From assembly GCA_964017185.1 (NCBI GenBank), contig OZ024871.1, positions 29,674,488-29,738,487 on the forward strand: a stretch of 64,000 nucleotides of DNA, given 5' to 3'. A model generated the notes under the pieces. It was not told where the DNA came from and made no database searches. It worked only from the letters and a program-made list of their open reading frames with translations. The stretch comes from Rugalucina vietnamica. Lineage: Eukaryota > Mollusca > Bivalvia > Lucinida > Lucinidae. Of this stretch, positions 19,822-31,357 are shown one piece after another (positions within the stretch are counted from its first letter, which is position 1; the number at the start of each line of letters is the position of its first letter). The translations under genes were made by a program, and so were the position numbers.

Positions 19822-21640
19822 TTAATCGCGCGAGATTGTTCTTTTGAAGTTTTCAACTGTATCACAGTCTCTAGCACTTTGTGGCAAATTATTCCAATCT
19901 ATGATAGTTCTTGGGAAAAATGAGTTTTTTTTATAAATGTCTGAATTTGCACTTTCAACTTTCAGTTGTTTACTGTGTCTGTTTCTTGATGTTCTGTTGT
20001 TATATCCGATGTGTTGGTCGGCAGGGATAGCTACCAGGTCGTTGACGATCTTGAAGAGGAGTGTGAGGCGTTGTTCTCTTCTCCTTTCGTGTAAGGGTTT
20101 CCAACCCAGCTCGTCCATCATGGATGTTACACTGCTTGTCTGTTTGTAATCGCTTTTCACAAATCTTGCTGCTTTACGTTGTATATTTTCAATCCGATTA
20201 ATATCTTTGTTGAGGTGAGGGTCCCAAACAGTGGATGAGTAGTCTAGCACAGAACGAACTAATGAGATATATGCAGTTTCTTTGAAACTTTTATCACAGT
20301 TTTTTAGGTTCCTTCGAATAGAGCCGAGTGTAGAGTTAGCTTTATTACAGATTTTATTAATGTGAGTAGCCCATTTCAGATCTTCACTTAATATAACTCC
20401 GAGATATGGATTATTAGTCACTTTTTCAAGAATATGGTTGTCCAAAGTATACGTGTATGTTAAAGGTTTTTGGCTTCTGTGAATCGACTAAACCGCATTC
20501 CCCACAAACTTGCCCATTCTTCAAGAGATTTCAAGTCATTCTGAAGTTGGATTTGGTCTTGGATTGTTTTTATTGTTCTATATAGTAAACAGTCATCAGC
20601 AAAAAGTCGCACTGTTGATTTCACACAATTTGGAAGATCATTTATATGACACAGAAAAAGTAGCGGCCCCAATACCGTGCCCTGAGATACACCTGAATCT
20701 ACTGAACAAGAGTCCGAAAATTCTCCTTCAACCATTACTTGTTGTTGCCTGTCCATGAGAAATGCCTTAATCCAGTTGTTCACTTTTCCATCTATGCCAT
20801 AATGATTTAGTTTATGTAACAGTTTGCGATGGGGACGGTATCAAAGGCTTTCGAAAAATCCAAAATTACTAAGTCAGTTTGTTCTTTCCTGTCAAATGTT
20901 TTCATAATGTCATTTGTTGTAGTAATAAGTTGTGTTTCACACGAGTGTCCACTGCGGAAGCCATGTTGTAGAGATATAAGTATGTTGTGCTGTTCCAGGT
21001 GATTTAAGATCTGACGACAGACAATGTGCTCCAGTAGTTTGCAGCACACACAGGTCAAAGACACAGGCCTATAGTTGGCAGCAGTGTGGCGGTCTCCTTT
21101 CTTAAAAATGGGACTCACATTGGCGTTTCTCCAATCTATGGGTAACTCACCGGTGTCGATACTTAGTTGAAAAAATTGGCTGAGCACAGGGGCTATTTCC
21201 TTTGCACATTCTTTTAGAACCGAGTTCGAAATCATATCAGGTCCACATGCTTTTTTGGTGTTGATGTTTTTCAAAAGTTTTTCAATGCCGTGTGTTTCAA
21301 TGTTGATGTCTTTCATACTTTCATATTTCACTCCTTTCATTTCATGAAGTTTTTCATTTTTGTTTTCTTTAGTGAACACTGATTTAAATTGCTGGTTTAG
21401 AATATTTGCTTTTGCTTTGCTGTCTTGGTGTAGAATTCCACCGCACTTGATGCCTGAGACCCCAATATTATCTGTTCTTTTTGATTTGACATAATTCCAG
21501 AAAGGCTTATTATTTCCAGTTTCTAATGAGGTATTTAGTACTGAGTTCACATAGCTCCAATGAGCCTGGCGAACCGCACGTTGTGTTTTGTTTTTGTGTT
21601 GTTTGAATTTAAATCAATAACGGCTACCGATACATTAATT
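19822..21640 (-). pseudogene. LINE C reverse transcriptase, frameshifted
   Basis: Minus-strand RT in three frames: 21640-20807 (KPFWNYVKSK, IDWRNANVSPIFKKGDRHTA, YRPVSLTCVCCKLLEHIVC, DFSKAFDTVP), 20783-20460 (SGVSQGTVLGPLLFLCHIND, VRLFADD) and 20445-19822 (YLGVILSEDLKW, LVRSVLDYSSTVWDPHLNK, SFFPRTIIDWNNLPQSA). Two frameshifts, near 20800 and 20455, break it; the catalytic FADD is kept. 5' truncated, no endonuclease. Confidence 0.9.
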
Positions 21641-22084
21641 TGATGTGTAATTTTTATAACGTACGCATTGTTGAAAAAAAAATGAAAAAAAAAAAAATAA
21701 TAATAATAATTATATTGACGACAATAATAATTATATTGACGACTGGACCCAGGCTATCTTTGGGCCGAGTTGTCTCGAACTCTTGACACTGTTGGGGGAG
21801 TTTGTAGATGGGTAGGTGTTTCAATGGACTTTTAAGTTGGAGTAGTCACATATTTTACCCAAATCGAACGAACTACTTCCTTTCTTGCACGTGGTTAGAC
21901 AAGGTGCGACATCGAAACATTTTCGAGAAATTAAATTCTGTTTTATTGATTGTTTTATGTGCTGTTTTCAATCAGTTCCTTCAATTCTTAACATAAATAT
22001 AATTGTGTCATATTCTTATACGCTAAAATTCCTCTCATTTTTAGTTTTTTTGGCGAATACTTCTTTCCTCTAAGAATAATTAGT
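21641..22084. other. No gene recognised
   Basis: AT-rich DNA with an AATAAT simple stretch at 21688-21735. ORFs of about 60 codons here have no recognisable similarity. Confidence 0.4.
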
Positions 22085-22345
22085 AAAATCAATCTAACTA
22101 TACATCAACGATTTGATCTAATTCAAATATTCAAGATAATCAACGGTTTTGATAACATTGATACTGATAAGTTCTTCACTTTCAACGACAATAATACATG
22201 TGGACATTTATTCCGATTGGAAAAACATCATGTGAGAAAGTCATTGAGGCTAAACTCCTTCCCAACGAGATGCATAAATGAATTGAACAATTTACCAGAA
22301 GAAATTGTGTGTAAAACAAGTATTGATGGCTTTCTTTCTTTCTTT
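22085..22345 (+). pseudogene. LINE B-type RT, C-terminal fragment
   Basis: Plus strand reads QRFDLIQIFKIINGFDNIDT, DKFFTFNDNNTCGH, VRKSLRLNSFPTRCINELNN, LPEEIVCKTSIDGF. It matches the C-terminal region of the LINE B ORF (MIQVYKILNDIDKVNKDKLF). The catalytic part is missing. Confidence 0.75.
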
Positions 22346-22529
22346 CTATACTGCCATACGCCCTCGCGGACATTCTAGGCAGATGCGCTGTCGAACAGAA
22401 AAAGGCTGAAAATTAATGAAAAGACAGGTTAAAAGCATTCAGTTAGACGGATAAAAGATGATAGGTTAAAATAGTTAAGCGGAGTTTAAAAACAGGATAA
22501 ACAGTCAGGGACAAAACCTAAACAAGTTA

Positions 22530-24792
22530 GGCCAAAAAAAAAAATATGCTTGTTTCCGGTAACGTCTCCAAATTTTTTTGGGTCGGTAGGTAGGAAAACC
22601 TTTTTTTTTTATTCAATTTTTTTTTTTTTCAATTTTGATTGGTGAATCGCCACCAAGTGGCTGCAGGATATTTCCCCATTTGCCTTTGTTCACAAGAACC
22701 ACATGGTCCTTTCTTACTAGCCATGAATACGAAAAGGCATCTCTTGATACACATGCAGATGACATGGCATGCACAACAATGACTGAATTCTGAGGCCAAC
22801 GGCAATCGGTTGCGGTTGTAAAGCTGATCTGGTTTTGCTATAGCTGGTAAAACGATTTCTCTTGATGCAGAGGGCACAATAGCCTCAAACATGATACTAT
22901 TCAACATGTCTTGTGGGGACCGTACTCAGTATCATAATATAGAACAAGTGATAATTGTCATTTTGAGTAATAACAAGGCGACACAATTCATCGTCGGCGA
23001 GTGTGAATGACACCCATTGTTTTCTTACGATAGGCAAAAAAAGTTGTAAAAAACAAGCGAAGCGATATCCATCCCGAACGGCGGATCGTAGTAGACTTTC
23101 TTCACAGATTTACCGTTATAAATATTAATGACAGCCTGTTCAAATAAATTCATAGGTATAAAAGTTGTAAAAAACAAGCGAAGCGATATCCATCCCGAAC
23201 GGCGGATCGTAGTAGACTTTCTTCACAGATTTACCGTTATAAATATTAATGACAGCCTGTTCAAATAAATTCATAGGTATAACGGTAAACATGTGGCGTA
23301 AGTCTACTACGATCGTCCGGGATATACAGCACTCCCTCAGAGATAATCGTCAGACCGCATTTAGGAGATCGTAACAACGTTGTCTAACCTTTACGTAAAT
23401 GTCCTTAAATTCCTCCTAATCAGATAATCACCACTCATTATTCATGCACGCCAAACAATACGGACGTGTGGACGCGATTCCTGTTTAATCCAATTATTTG
23501 TACAGTAAAGAAATCAATTATCACTTGACCACGTGTTGATGAAAGGAAGTTCACCTGTCAATCAAATCTGCGGCCTGCATTCAACACGGGCGCTCATTGG
23601 CCAATCGATTTTCCTCAAAGTGCAAGACGTATTTAGTTTTCAACGCGGCACGATCAAACGTCACAACAGCGGAAACAGTGTACATCGCTCATTTCACCCA
23701 GTGAAATATATTGGACAAAAACGGTACCGACTTTACTATAAAAATTGTCAATTTCAGTCGCAGATCATGTGCAAATACTTTATTTGGGTCCGCTTTATTT
23801 GAGCAGCTTGATACGTTATTTTTGGACTGTAATAATCGGCGACACTAAAACATAAAGTAACGTCACGTAACGTGCGTTTTTGCATTGACAAGTGACTGCC
23901 ATACGCCGAAAATCTAGAATGCATGCGACCATAAACTTCCTCAAACATCAGGTGCGCCCACTAATGGTTAGGAGAATTTGTGTGCCTGATCTTACCGCCT
24001 TGGAAACTCATACGTGCGTGAAGTCATGGATCGACCTTGAAAAAATAGATGGTCCAATGAGCGCTTATGTTGAATGCAGGCCGCGCCTACTATCGGCTCT
24101 CTGCAGATTTAATTGACAGTTTTATTACGCGTCTGTTTTCATCAGCGTGTGTCTATTGTAATTTAATTGAATTAAACAGACCGATATCCAATCCGTGTAT
24201 TCTTTGGGAAATAGGAATAAAAGGATGATTAAGAAAATGCGGGCGTAAAGGTTTGACAACTTTGTTAAATGATCTCGTTTACGGTCAGCTGATAATTCAA
24301 TGCGGGATTGGCTTTTTTCACTGACCTATCTTAAAAAAACAGTGTGTGTCATTCACGCTCGCCGGCAATAAATTTCAGGTTACCCGGTGGGCATCCTACC
24401 ATGAAACTTAGCTTGGCCGACATCGTTTCAACCCAGTCGGGCAATCGCAATTATTTCTAACACTGTTTTCGGCTGGCAATTATGGAGGAGAACATTGTTA
24501 CTTTTTGCCAAAATGAAGGCCCAAACTGTTAGCGGACAGCATAATCGATTGTCGCCGATCAAAACAACTTTTTTTCAATTTTCGATTTTTCTGGCTTCGT
24601 TACAACACTAATGGGCGATAATTCGCGCTAAAAGCCGGTATTCGCCTAAAAGCTGGAATCGGTGGTGTGTACCGGAAATTGTACGTTACCGAATTTTTGT
24701 GATAGCAGACAGGGCGAAAAAAAGTTACAGTCGGGGCAGTTTCGGGAGGGTCGGTCGGGTTACCGGAAACAAGAACTTTTTTTTTTTTGGCC
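22530..24792. mobile_element. 2.26-kb fold-back DNA transposon with TTA target duplication
   Basis: Ends GGCCAAAAAAAAA and TTTTTTTTTGGCC, followed inwards by CTTGTTTCCGGTAAC on the left and GTTACCGGAAACAAG on the right. TTA flanks both sides (22527-22529, 24793-24795). The uninterrupted target occurs reversed at 26215-26295. Internal arms also mirror: GGCGAGTGTGAATGACAC near 22993 with GTGTCATTCACGCTCGCC near 24345, and CTGTCAATCAAATCTGC near 23556 with GCAGATTTAATTGACAG near 24103. No transposase is visible; a 93-codon cysteine-rich minus ORF (22907-22629) is unrecognised. TTA duplication and GGCC ends are compatible with PIF/Harbinger-like elements. Confidence 0.85.
23039..23279. repeat. 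121-bp direct tandem duplication
   Basis: AAGTTGTAAAAAACAAGCGA begins at 23041 and again at 23162; the two 121-bp units look identical. It lies in the left arm of the fold-back element, so it is younger than the insertion of the element's arms. Confidence 0.85.
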
Positions 24793-25242
24793 TTATAAAA
24801 AAAATAACTGAAACAAGTTATTAATACACTTTAAATGATCTCCCTTTCCAAGATGTTAGAGTTCAGTTTTCTTGGATATTTTTTTCAGATCAAAAAACCA
24901 CTTATATAAGTTATGCTTTTATTAGTAATTATGACAATATTAACTTGAATAGGTTATTAGTATCATTACCCCACTTGTCTTTGAAGTACCTGCGTACCAC
25001 TTTTTAGACTATGCGTACTAAGAAATTCTTTTGTAGTAGCTACATTAAAGTTACATCATCCTAGGAAAATTGTCTAGACATGTGCCAAAATTCTTGTAAG
25101 GTGGGAACAGATGTTTTAAAATCAGGGATTTTGCCATTCTGATACCAAAAAAATGCATAAAAAACTGAAATTTTCAAAATCTTAATGGTATATACTAACT
25201 TTCAGCCATGTGAGTATAAAGCTCTCATCTTGCTGCATCTCC
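24793..25242. other. Flank of the fold-back element, no gene
   Basis: The first 40 bp continue the target repeat shared with 26215-26295. Beyond that nothing is recognised. Confidence 0.4.
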
Positions 25243-25247
25243 CATTA

Positions 25248-26144
25248 CAGGGCCGTCGTCGGCTTTTGAAAAGTGGTCCGGCCATGAAAGCTCAAAGACG
25301 GCGTTCACGAGTGCCGAAGGTACGAGTAGGGAGAGAGCACGAGAGGGGGCGTTCCCCCTCTCGTAAGGGGGGTTCGGGGGATCTCCCCCGAGAAAGTTTT
25401 ATATTTCCGGACGTCTGTAGAAACGATTTTAATGCACTTTGAGACAATTTTTGAAACATGATGAATCCACGTAATGGTCGAAAACTATGAGGCCTGAAAT
25501 CTCATACTCACAGGATTCGCCTATCCGAAGAAACGCTGAGGGAATTAGAAAGACGTCGGTTGATTAGGAACTGGTGGTTTATGTTCCATGATATAATAAT
25601 AACATGCGCGTTTTAACAAATTTTGGAATATGAAGAAAAATAATGTTTGCGAAAATTTTATACGTAAAAGATTTTCCGGCATGGTTGATTTAATGCAATA
25701 ATACACAGTGATTGGGTTATTGTGAAATTATGTCTAATAAGTAGAAATTTCAACTGTATTCCTTAACGTTAAGATCACAAAGATCTAAGAGAGTTCTAGG
25801 ATCACACAGAATTGGTTTTATTCATTGAATGAATTAAAGAACACTTTAATGCACCTTTTCTTCAAACGATAATCCGTCAAATTCCAATAATACGACAATA
25901 CCAGTCTTTAATACAGGTGTCATTTTCGTGATTGTTTTTATAACGACCGTCTTTCACACCCTCGGGCAGATTCACTGAGCACGCTTAATATCAATTAATT
26001 GGGCCACCGCACTTCAATAAAAGTTGAAAAGGTAAACACGTTTTCGGCCGAATAATCGAAAATTGTGGTCCGGCCGAAACCATTTTCGGCCAAAAAAGTG
26101 GTACGGCCATGGCCGGACCGGCCGGACCGCCGACGACGGCCTTG
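25248..26144. mobile_element. 897-bp DNA transposon with GGCCGTCGTCGGC ends
   Basis: Ends CAGGGCCGTCGTCGGC and GCCGACGACGGCCTTG, flanked by CATTA at 25243-25247 and 26145-26149 (5-bp target duplication). Contains GTGGTCCGGCCATGA near the left and GTGGTACGGCCATGG near the right, so inverted similarity extends inwards. A GC-rich palindrome, CGAGAGGGGGCG / CCCCCTCTCG, sits near 25339-25363. No transposase ORF. Confidence 0.85.
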
Positions 26145-26149
26145 CATTA

Positions 26150-26310
26150 ACATTTTAATTATGTAAAACCCTGCATATTTCAATTAAATTAAGAAAAACT
26201 TCACAGATTTTGACTGATGCAGGGAAAATGAAAAATAACTTGTTTCAGTTATTTTTTTTATAACTTGTTTAGGTTTTGTCCCTGACTGATAAAAACAACT
26301 ATTTCCAGAT
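26150..26310 (-). repeat. LINE D 3' flank holding the empty target site
   Basis: Read on the minus strand, GTCAGGGACAAAACC, CTAAACAAGTTATAAA and ACTGAAACAAGTTAT run uninterrupted. The same sequence is split by the fold-back element at 22530-24792. It may be the LINE D 3' UTR. Confidence 0.7.
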
Positions 26311-28005
26311 CTAAGGCCTGGAGTGTTGCAGCTTACTAACTGAGACCTTGAAGGACTCAAGGTCTGGTAAGCATGCAACAGTTTCAGGAAGGGCATTCCA
26401 CTGGACAATAGCCAGTGGAAAGAAGGAGTATTTATAGTAATTTTTAGTAGTGTGTAACTGGCGGAATGTCATTGAGTGGCAATATCTGGAAATTCGATTT
26501 GAGGGTTGAATGTAGTCAGGGAGGGGTACAGCAACAAGTCCATGTACAATTTTATAGAAAAGACATAGGCGCGCATCTGCCCGTCTTTGCTCAAGTGTTC
26601 TCCATCCAAGATTATTTACGATTTCTGTAGTACTTGACCGGTAGTCAAAGCTACTGGTGGTCCAGCGTGCTGCTCTGCGCTGCACTTTTTCTAGCTGAAG
26701 TACTTTTTCCTTAGTATAGGGGTCCCAAACAGGGGCAGCGTACTCCAGCTGGGGGCGGACCAGTGTGTTGTAGGCAGTCTCTCGTACCTTTTGATTTTTA
26801 GTTTTGATATTTCGTTGGATGAAGTTCAGCGTCCTGGTGGCAGTTTTAGATATCCGGTCAATGTGGGGATTCCAGGATAGGCCACTGGAGATACATGAAA
26901 TGTCCACTCCCAGGTATTTGGCACTTGTGACAATCTCCAATACTTGACCATGTAAAGTATATGAAAAGTTAAAAGGATTTCTGGAGGATGTCACACGCAC
27001 CACCTGGCACTTGGACGGATTAAACTCCATGTCCCACCTGTCCTCCCACACAGAAAGTCTGTCCAAGTCATTTTGTAGCAACTTGCCATCTTCCGCACCT
27101 CCTATTGTAAGGTACACAGCCGTGTCATCTGCGAAAAGACGTACCTGTGATGACAACTCATCCGGCAGGTCATTGATGTAGATCAGAAACAGGATCGGTC
27201 CAAGGACAGAGCCCTGGGGTACACCAGAGGTCACAGGGACCGATCCCGATTCCTCCCCATCAAGTACCACCGTCTGTGACCGGTTCCCCAGGAAGGCACG
27301 GATCCAGGCAAGTGCATTTCCTCTGATTCCATACTGATGGAGTTTCCACAGGAGTTTGGCATGATTTACTTTATCAAAGGCCTTTGAAAAGTCCAGCAGT
27401 ATCAAATCAGTTTGCTTACCTTGACTCACACTCCTGGCAAGGTCCTCGACCAACATGGTAAGCTGTGTTTCACATGACCTTTTCTCTCTGAAGCCATGTT
27501 GTAGGTCATATAACAGGCCATGTGCGTTGAGATGCTTAACCACATTTGAAGCAATGATATGCTCAAGGACCTTGCAAAGTATGCAAGTCAAGGATATGGG
27601 TCTGTAGTTGGCAGCTGAAGATTTGGTTCCCTTCTTAAAAACTGGGGTGACTTGTGCTTTACACCAGTCTGCCGGGAGCTTGCCTGTTTGGAGAGAGCGC
27701 TCAAAAATAACTTGTATAATAGGGGCGATTTCCTCCCGCAGTTCCTTGAGCATGAGTGGTTTGAGCTTATCTGGTCCGGCTGCCTTAAAGGGTTTCAGGT
27801 TTTGGAGTAATTTGAGAATGCCATTGCAGGAAATGCTAAACTCTTCCATTTTGGGATTAGTGTTTAGAACTCCATCTGGTACTGCGTCATGACGCATTAT
27901 ACCACAATCTGTCATATCCTGGATTTGTATCTGACATAGTCGGGAGAGTGATAGGGGTGCTTTGGTGGTAAAAACAGATTGAAACTTTAAAATTGCCTTG
28001 GATAA
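26311..28005 (-). CDS. LINE D reverse transcriptase ORF, 534 codons or more
   Basis: Uninterrupted minus-strand RT. First ATG at 27915; the frame stays open upstream to about 28000 (FQSVFTTKAPLSLSRLCQIQ), where the element is 5' truncated, so the endonuclease is missing. Motifs in order: AAGPDKLKPLMLKEL, WCKAQVTPVFKKGTKSSAAN, YRPISLTCILCKVLEHIIAS, LQHGFREKRSCETQL, LLDFSKAFDKVNH, SGVPQGSVLGPILFLIYIND, VRLFADDTAVY, then CQVVRVTSSR, KYLGVDISC, LVRPQLEYAAPVWDPYTKEK, RRAARWTTSSFDY and SFFPLAIVQWNALPE. The thumb-to-C-terminal part is complete. Young compared with LINEs A and C because there is no stop or frameshift. CR1/Jockey-type; clade not resolved. Confidence 0.9.
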   Translation of the reverse strand, partial: LSKAILKFQSVFTTKAPLSLSRLCQIQIQDMTDCGIMRHDAVPDGVLNTNPKMEEFSISCNGILKLLQNLKPFKAAGPDKLKPLMLKELREEIAPIIQVIFERSLQTGKLPADWCKAQVTPVFKKGTKSSAANYRPISLTCILCKVLEHIIASNVVKHLNAHGLLYDLQHGFREKRSCETQLTMLVEDLARSVSQGKQTDLILLDFSKAFDKVNHAKLLWKLHQYGIRGNALAWIRAFLGNRSQTVVLDGEESGSVPVTSGVPQGSVLGPILFLIYINDLPDELSSQVRLFADDTAVYLTIGGAEDGKLLQNDLDRLSVWEDRWDMEFNPSKCQVVRVTSSRNPFNFSYTLHGQVLEIVTSAKYLGVDISCISSGLSWNPHIDRISKTATRTLNFIQRNIKTKNQKVRETAYNTLVRPQLEYAAPVWDPYTKEKVLQLEKVQRRAARWTTSSFDYRSSTTEIVNNLGWRTLEQRRADARLCLFYKIVHGLVAVPLPDYIQPSNRISRYCHSMTFRQLHTTKNYYKYSFFPLAIVQWNALPETVACLPDLESFKVSVSKLQHSRP

Positions 28006-28404
28006 GCTTTGGCATCATAAGAGATTCGATACTTCAACAATCTACTGAGACTTATATACCCGGAACCGGATAATGTGAATGTACAAAGAAGATGATCGGT
28101 GGAGCAGAACAAGTCAGTAAACAGTAAACATCAATATGTTGAACCGTCACAATTGACTATTACTCAACGGGATGACTTCTTGTGGTTATGCTAGGAAAGA
28201 TGAAAAATAAGAGAATAAAGGCAGATAGAAGCAATGTACAAGCATAATAAGAGTAAATAATTAGATTGGTTAAATCATTACAAAGTATGATAAATGGGGC
28301 AATGATAATATAAGACATACAAGATAAAAAAGACAGAAGGAAGAAAGTTTTCCCAGATGCCTTTGGCTCACCAGGTGGACTACCTACCACTGGATTTCAT
28401 CCTT
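28006..28404. other. No gene recognised
   Basis: Spacer between two LINE fragments in opposite orientation. A 76-codon minus ORF (28390-28160) with hydrophobic segments has no recognisable similarity. Confidence 0.35.
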
Positions 28405-29112
28405 TCTCCATAACAGAACACAACGAGTGGTCGTCAAAGGCTGTGCATCGGACAGCGTACCCGTTGTGAGCGGGGTCCCTCAAGGCTCAGTACTTGGTCC
28501 CCTACTCTTCTTGCTGTTCATTAACGACCTGCCAGACAAGATCATCTCTCAGACTAGACTTTTCGCTGATGATTGTATTGTTTACAGGCCCATTAAAGAT
28601 CCAGAAGACTGTGCCATTCTCCAGCAAGATCTTCACACTCTCGCCGACTGGGAAAAGAAGTGGGGAATGGACTTTCACCCCCAGAAATGCAGCATACTGA
28701 GCATCGCCAGAGCCCGCTCCTCCACTATCGAGCACCCCTACACATTGAAAGGGCACATCTTAGAAGTTCAAGATGTAACAAAGTACCTTGGAGTGGATCT
28801 GCAGCGTAATCTATCTTGGAAACCACACATAGACTGGATCTCCAAGAAAGCAAACAGTATGCTAGGATTTCTACGGCGCAATCTTAGATCGCAAGGCCAA
28901 GGCATACTTCAGCATGGTGAGATCAAACTTAGAATACTGCTTGTCGGTTTGGAATCCACATCACAAGAAACAAGTAGAGAAGCTCGAGATGGTGCAAAGA
29001 AGAGCTGCCCGTTACACTACAAGCCGCTTTGGATACACAAGCAGTGTCGAGTCCATGCTTCAGCACCTGCAGTGGGAGTCACTTGAGTCCAGGAGAACCA
29101 AGATCCCAATGT
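28405..29112 (+). pseudogene. LINE E reverse transcriptase fragment
   Basis: Plus strand, starting mid-RT: TQRVVVKGCASDSVPVVSGV, PQGSVLGPLLFLLFINDLPD, TRLFADDCIVYRPI, YLGVDLQRNLSWKPHIDWIS. A frameshift near 28893 moves the rest (MVRSNLEYCLSVWNPHHKKQ, RRAARYTTSRFGYTSSVESM) into another frame. Both ends are missing. Confidence 0.85.
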
Positions 29113-29449
29113 AGACCTTCAGCTGTTATTTACAATCTCCATGCATGTTTACACAAAAGCATTCCGAATGTGTCATACAGCCTCAGTGCCAAGCGTGTAC
29201 TAAGCGGTCAAAAATAGTTTGGCAATATACTGTTTTACTCCCCGCTACTGAATAAACTGCATCTGAAGTTGTTCCCCTTTACAATTTAATGAGCAAATAT
29301 GAAATAATATGCAAATTAGGTTTATTCCATATTTAATATTTCATATCTATAAGTCTGAGAAATCTGGAGGGTGGGTGGGTATGGTGGGAGGTAGGGGTGT
29401 AACGATATATCGGTATACTGCGGTACGGTGCTCGCGGTACGGTATACCG

Positions 29450-30650
29450 CAGTGCTTGCACTAGTGGACGTTTTGGGCGTTTTTACGTCCTGAAATGACT
29501 CCCGTACGTCGAAAAATGACACAGCAGACGTCAGCTGACTGCCACAAAAATCCTCATACGCCCTGCAGCAAGGCACGCGACGTATCGTCAGAGATGAAAA
29601 TTTACCTATTTTAGTGTATTGAAAACCATCTTAAAACTGTTTATTCAGGGATTAGTGACAGCGAGACCATGCCTCCAGGGTGTAAAGGTGTCCCATTTAA
29701 AGTGTTGAGAAGAGTAATTTGTGTCAAAACAATTAACAGATCAAGGTCAAGCGTGATCAATATTTACTGCTAGAGAGGTAGATTGGACTAATCCATTGTA
29801 ATATTGGGTAAAATATTGGGTAAAATTGAACTAGTCCACTGTAGGTTGGAATATCAATATTGAAGGAATTTCATCACAATTAATTAATACACAATTTTAA
29901 AACATTTAAACTTTGCATTTTTTTTTTTTTTAACTTAGATATTTCCATCTTTACTAATTGGCACAATTTTTTTTTTTCAAAACTTATTAAGCAAGTTGAG
30001 GATAAAAAAAAATAAAAAATAAAAAAATAAATGAATAAAAATAAAATATGTTCAATAAAAAAATATTTAAGGGAGGTAACTCAATACCTTGAACAAACAC
30101 TAGTAATAATAATAACAAATAATGATAATGAAAAATAACATAGATCTACTATTATAAGGATTAAAATAAAAATGAAATAGATTTAATAACAATAATAATG
30201 AAAATAAAAACAAACAAACTATATATAATAATAATGAAAATAAAAAAATGAAATACATAAATTAATAATAATTTTCACATATTCATGAGCTATATTTAAA
30301 GTCATTAGCTGTATTGGTACAAAGAATACATACCCTGTCTGAACAAAGTGAGAGACTATTCCCCTAAAGGTGGCCACTAAGTTACATGAACTAGTAACAT
30401 ATGAATACATGCATCAAAGGTGCAAACATTACAAAAACAACACTAAAACATGAAACAAATAGAACCACAACAGAATTTTCACCTTGGAAGTCTTCTTAGA
30501 TGTAGTGACAAATTAATTTAATGTGCGGATGCACACTTGACACGCGGCACTGCGAGTAATCTATGACTTCCAGATTTTGGGCCTGTGACTTCCAAATCTT
30601 AAAGGGTGGAAGTCATGACTTCCTGATTCAAAAAGTTAGTGCAAGCACTG
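29450..30650. mobile_element. Probable nested insertion with CAGTGCTTGCACTA ends
   Basis: CAGTGCTTGCACTA at 29450 mirrors TAGTGCAAGCACTG ending at 30650, a hAT-like terminus. The two 8-bp flanks do not match, so the insertion is inferred from the ends alone. It contains AT-rich DNA, the third composite-repeat copy (30340-30490) and no gene. Confidence 0.55.
30340..30490 (+). repeat. Diverged composite-repeat copy
   Basis: AAAGGTGGCCACTAAGTTAC, AAAACATGAAACAAATAGAA and ACCACAACAGAA match 14695-14850 and 17755-17870 with many differences. Confidence 0.6.
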
Positions 30651-31207
30651 GATCATAATACCGGTACGCCCATACAAGGATTCCGGTATATCGTAACACA
30701 GTCCGGGTTTTATACTAACACCCAAAATAATCCAAACGAGTACAACCACAGACTGTGTATTTACAATCGGTCCTGCTATCGAATTTTTACAGGTAATTAG
30801 CGTGAAACCAGTCCAATACATGCGCGTATTTGCCTCCCCTGTTGAGCTGTCAATCATGTGGTTATTTTTGGAACATACATCTATTTCGGCACTTTAAAAC
30901 AACCAGACGCTGCATAAAAATTTTGCATGTTGTTTACAATAATATCAGTCATAGATGTACTACAAATGTTGTAAAATTGATTCCCATTCTAGTGCAACAA
31001 ATTTTGGCTTCGATAAGAAATTGAAAATTGACTTTCCTGTTTGTACGATATATTCAATACGCATTGCGATATGCATTTCCCGTACCGCGATATATCGCGA
31101 TGCGGTTTTAGTGGGCGATACTCAGCCCTAGTGGGAGGTGGTGGAAATATAGCGCGGGGAGTAAAACAGTATATTGCCAATAGTTTTACTTTACACATCC
31201 CGCTCAC

Positions 31208-31357
31208 CCTTAAATTTTCTCCAGGTGATGTTCCATAAGAAAAGTCTCTGATTTCCTGCTTAGAATCCATAATTTCTGTGAGATTTACACATTCAGCTAG
31301 CTCATTTGCTCTCACTTTTTTATGCAACGCTAAGCCAGTTAGAAAGAAGCTCTCCAT
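31208..31357 (-). CDS. Candidate first coding exon of an unknown gene
   Basis: Minus strand: ATG at 31357 followed by exactly 50 codons to a GT donor (AAGG|GTGAGCGG) at 31208, phase 0. The peptide starts MESFFLTGLALHKKVRANEL and ends FSYGTSPGENLR; it is balanced in composition and unlike the surrounding repeats. The frame also stays open upstream of the ATG to 31390. I do not recognise the family and could not find a downstream exon in the transposon-rich DNA on its 3' side. It may be real, or a chance ORF of 50 codons. Confidence 0.4.

Larger units (their letters stand above)
29392..31130. mobile_element. hAT-type element, 1739 bp, 8-bp TSD
   Basis: Flanked by GTGGGAGG at 29384-29391 and 31131-31138 (perfect). 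Ends TAGGGGTGTAACGATATATC and, reversed, TAGGGCTGAGTATCGCCC, with sub-terminal GATATAT...GGTACGG repeats on both sides. No transposase ORF. It sits inside the MITE 29219-31180. Confidence 0.9.
29219..31180. mobile_element. MITE with TTGGCAATATAC ends, interrupted by a hAT element
   Basis: TTGGCAATATACTGTTTTAC at 29219 mirrors GTAAAACAGTATATTGCCAA ending at 31180, both continued by CTCCCCGC / GCGGGGAG. TAGT flanks both sides (29215-29218, 31181-31184). After removing the inner element it is about 215 bp. Confidence 0.8.
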
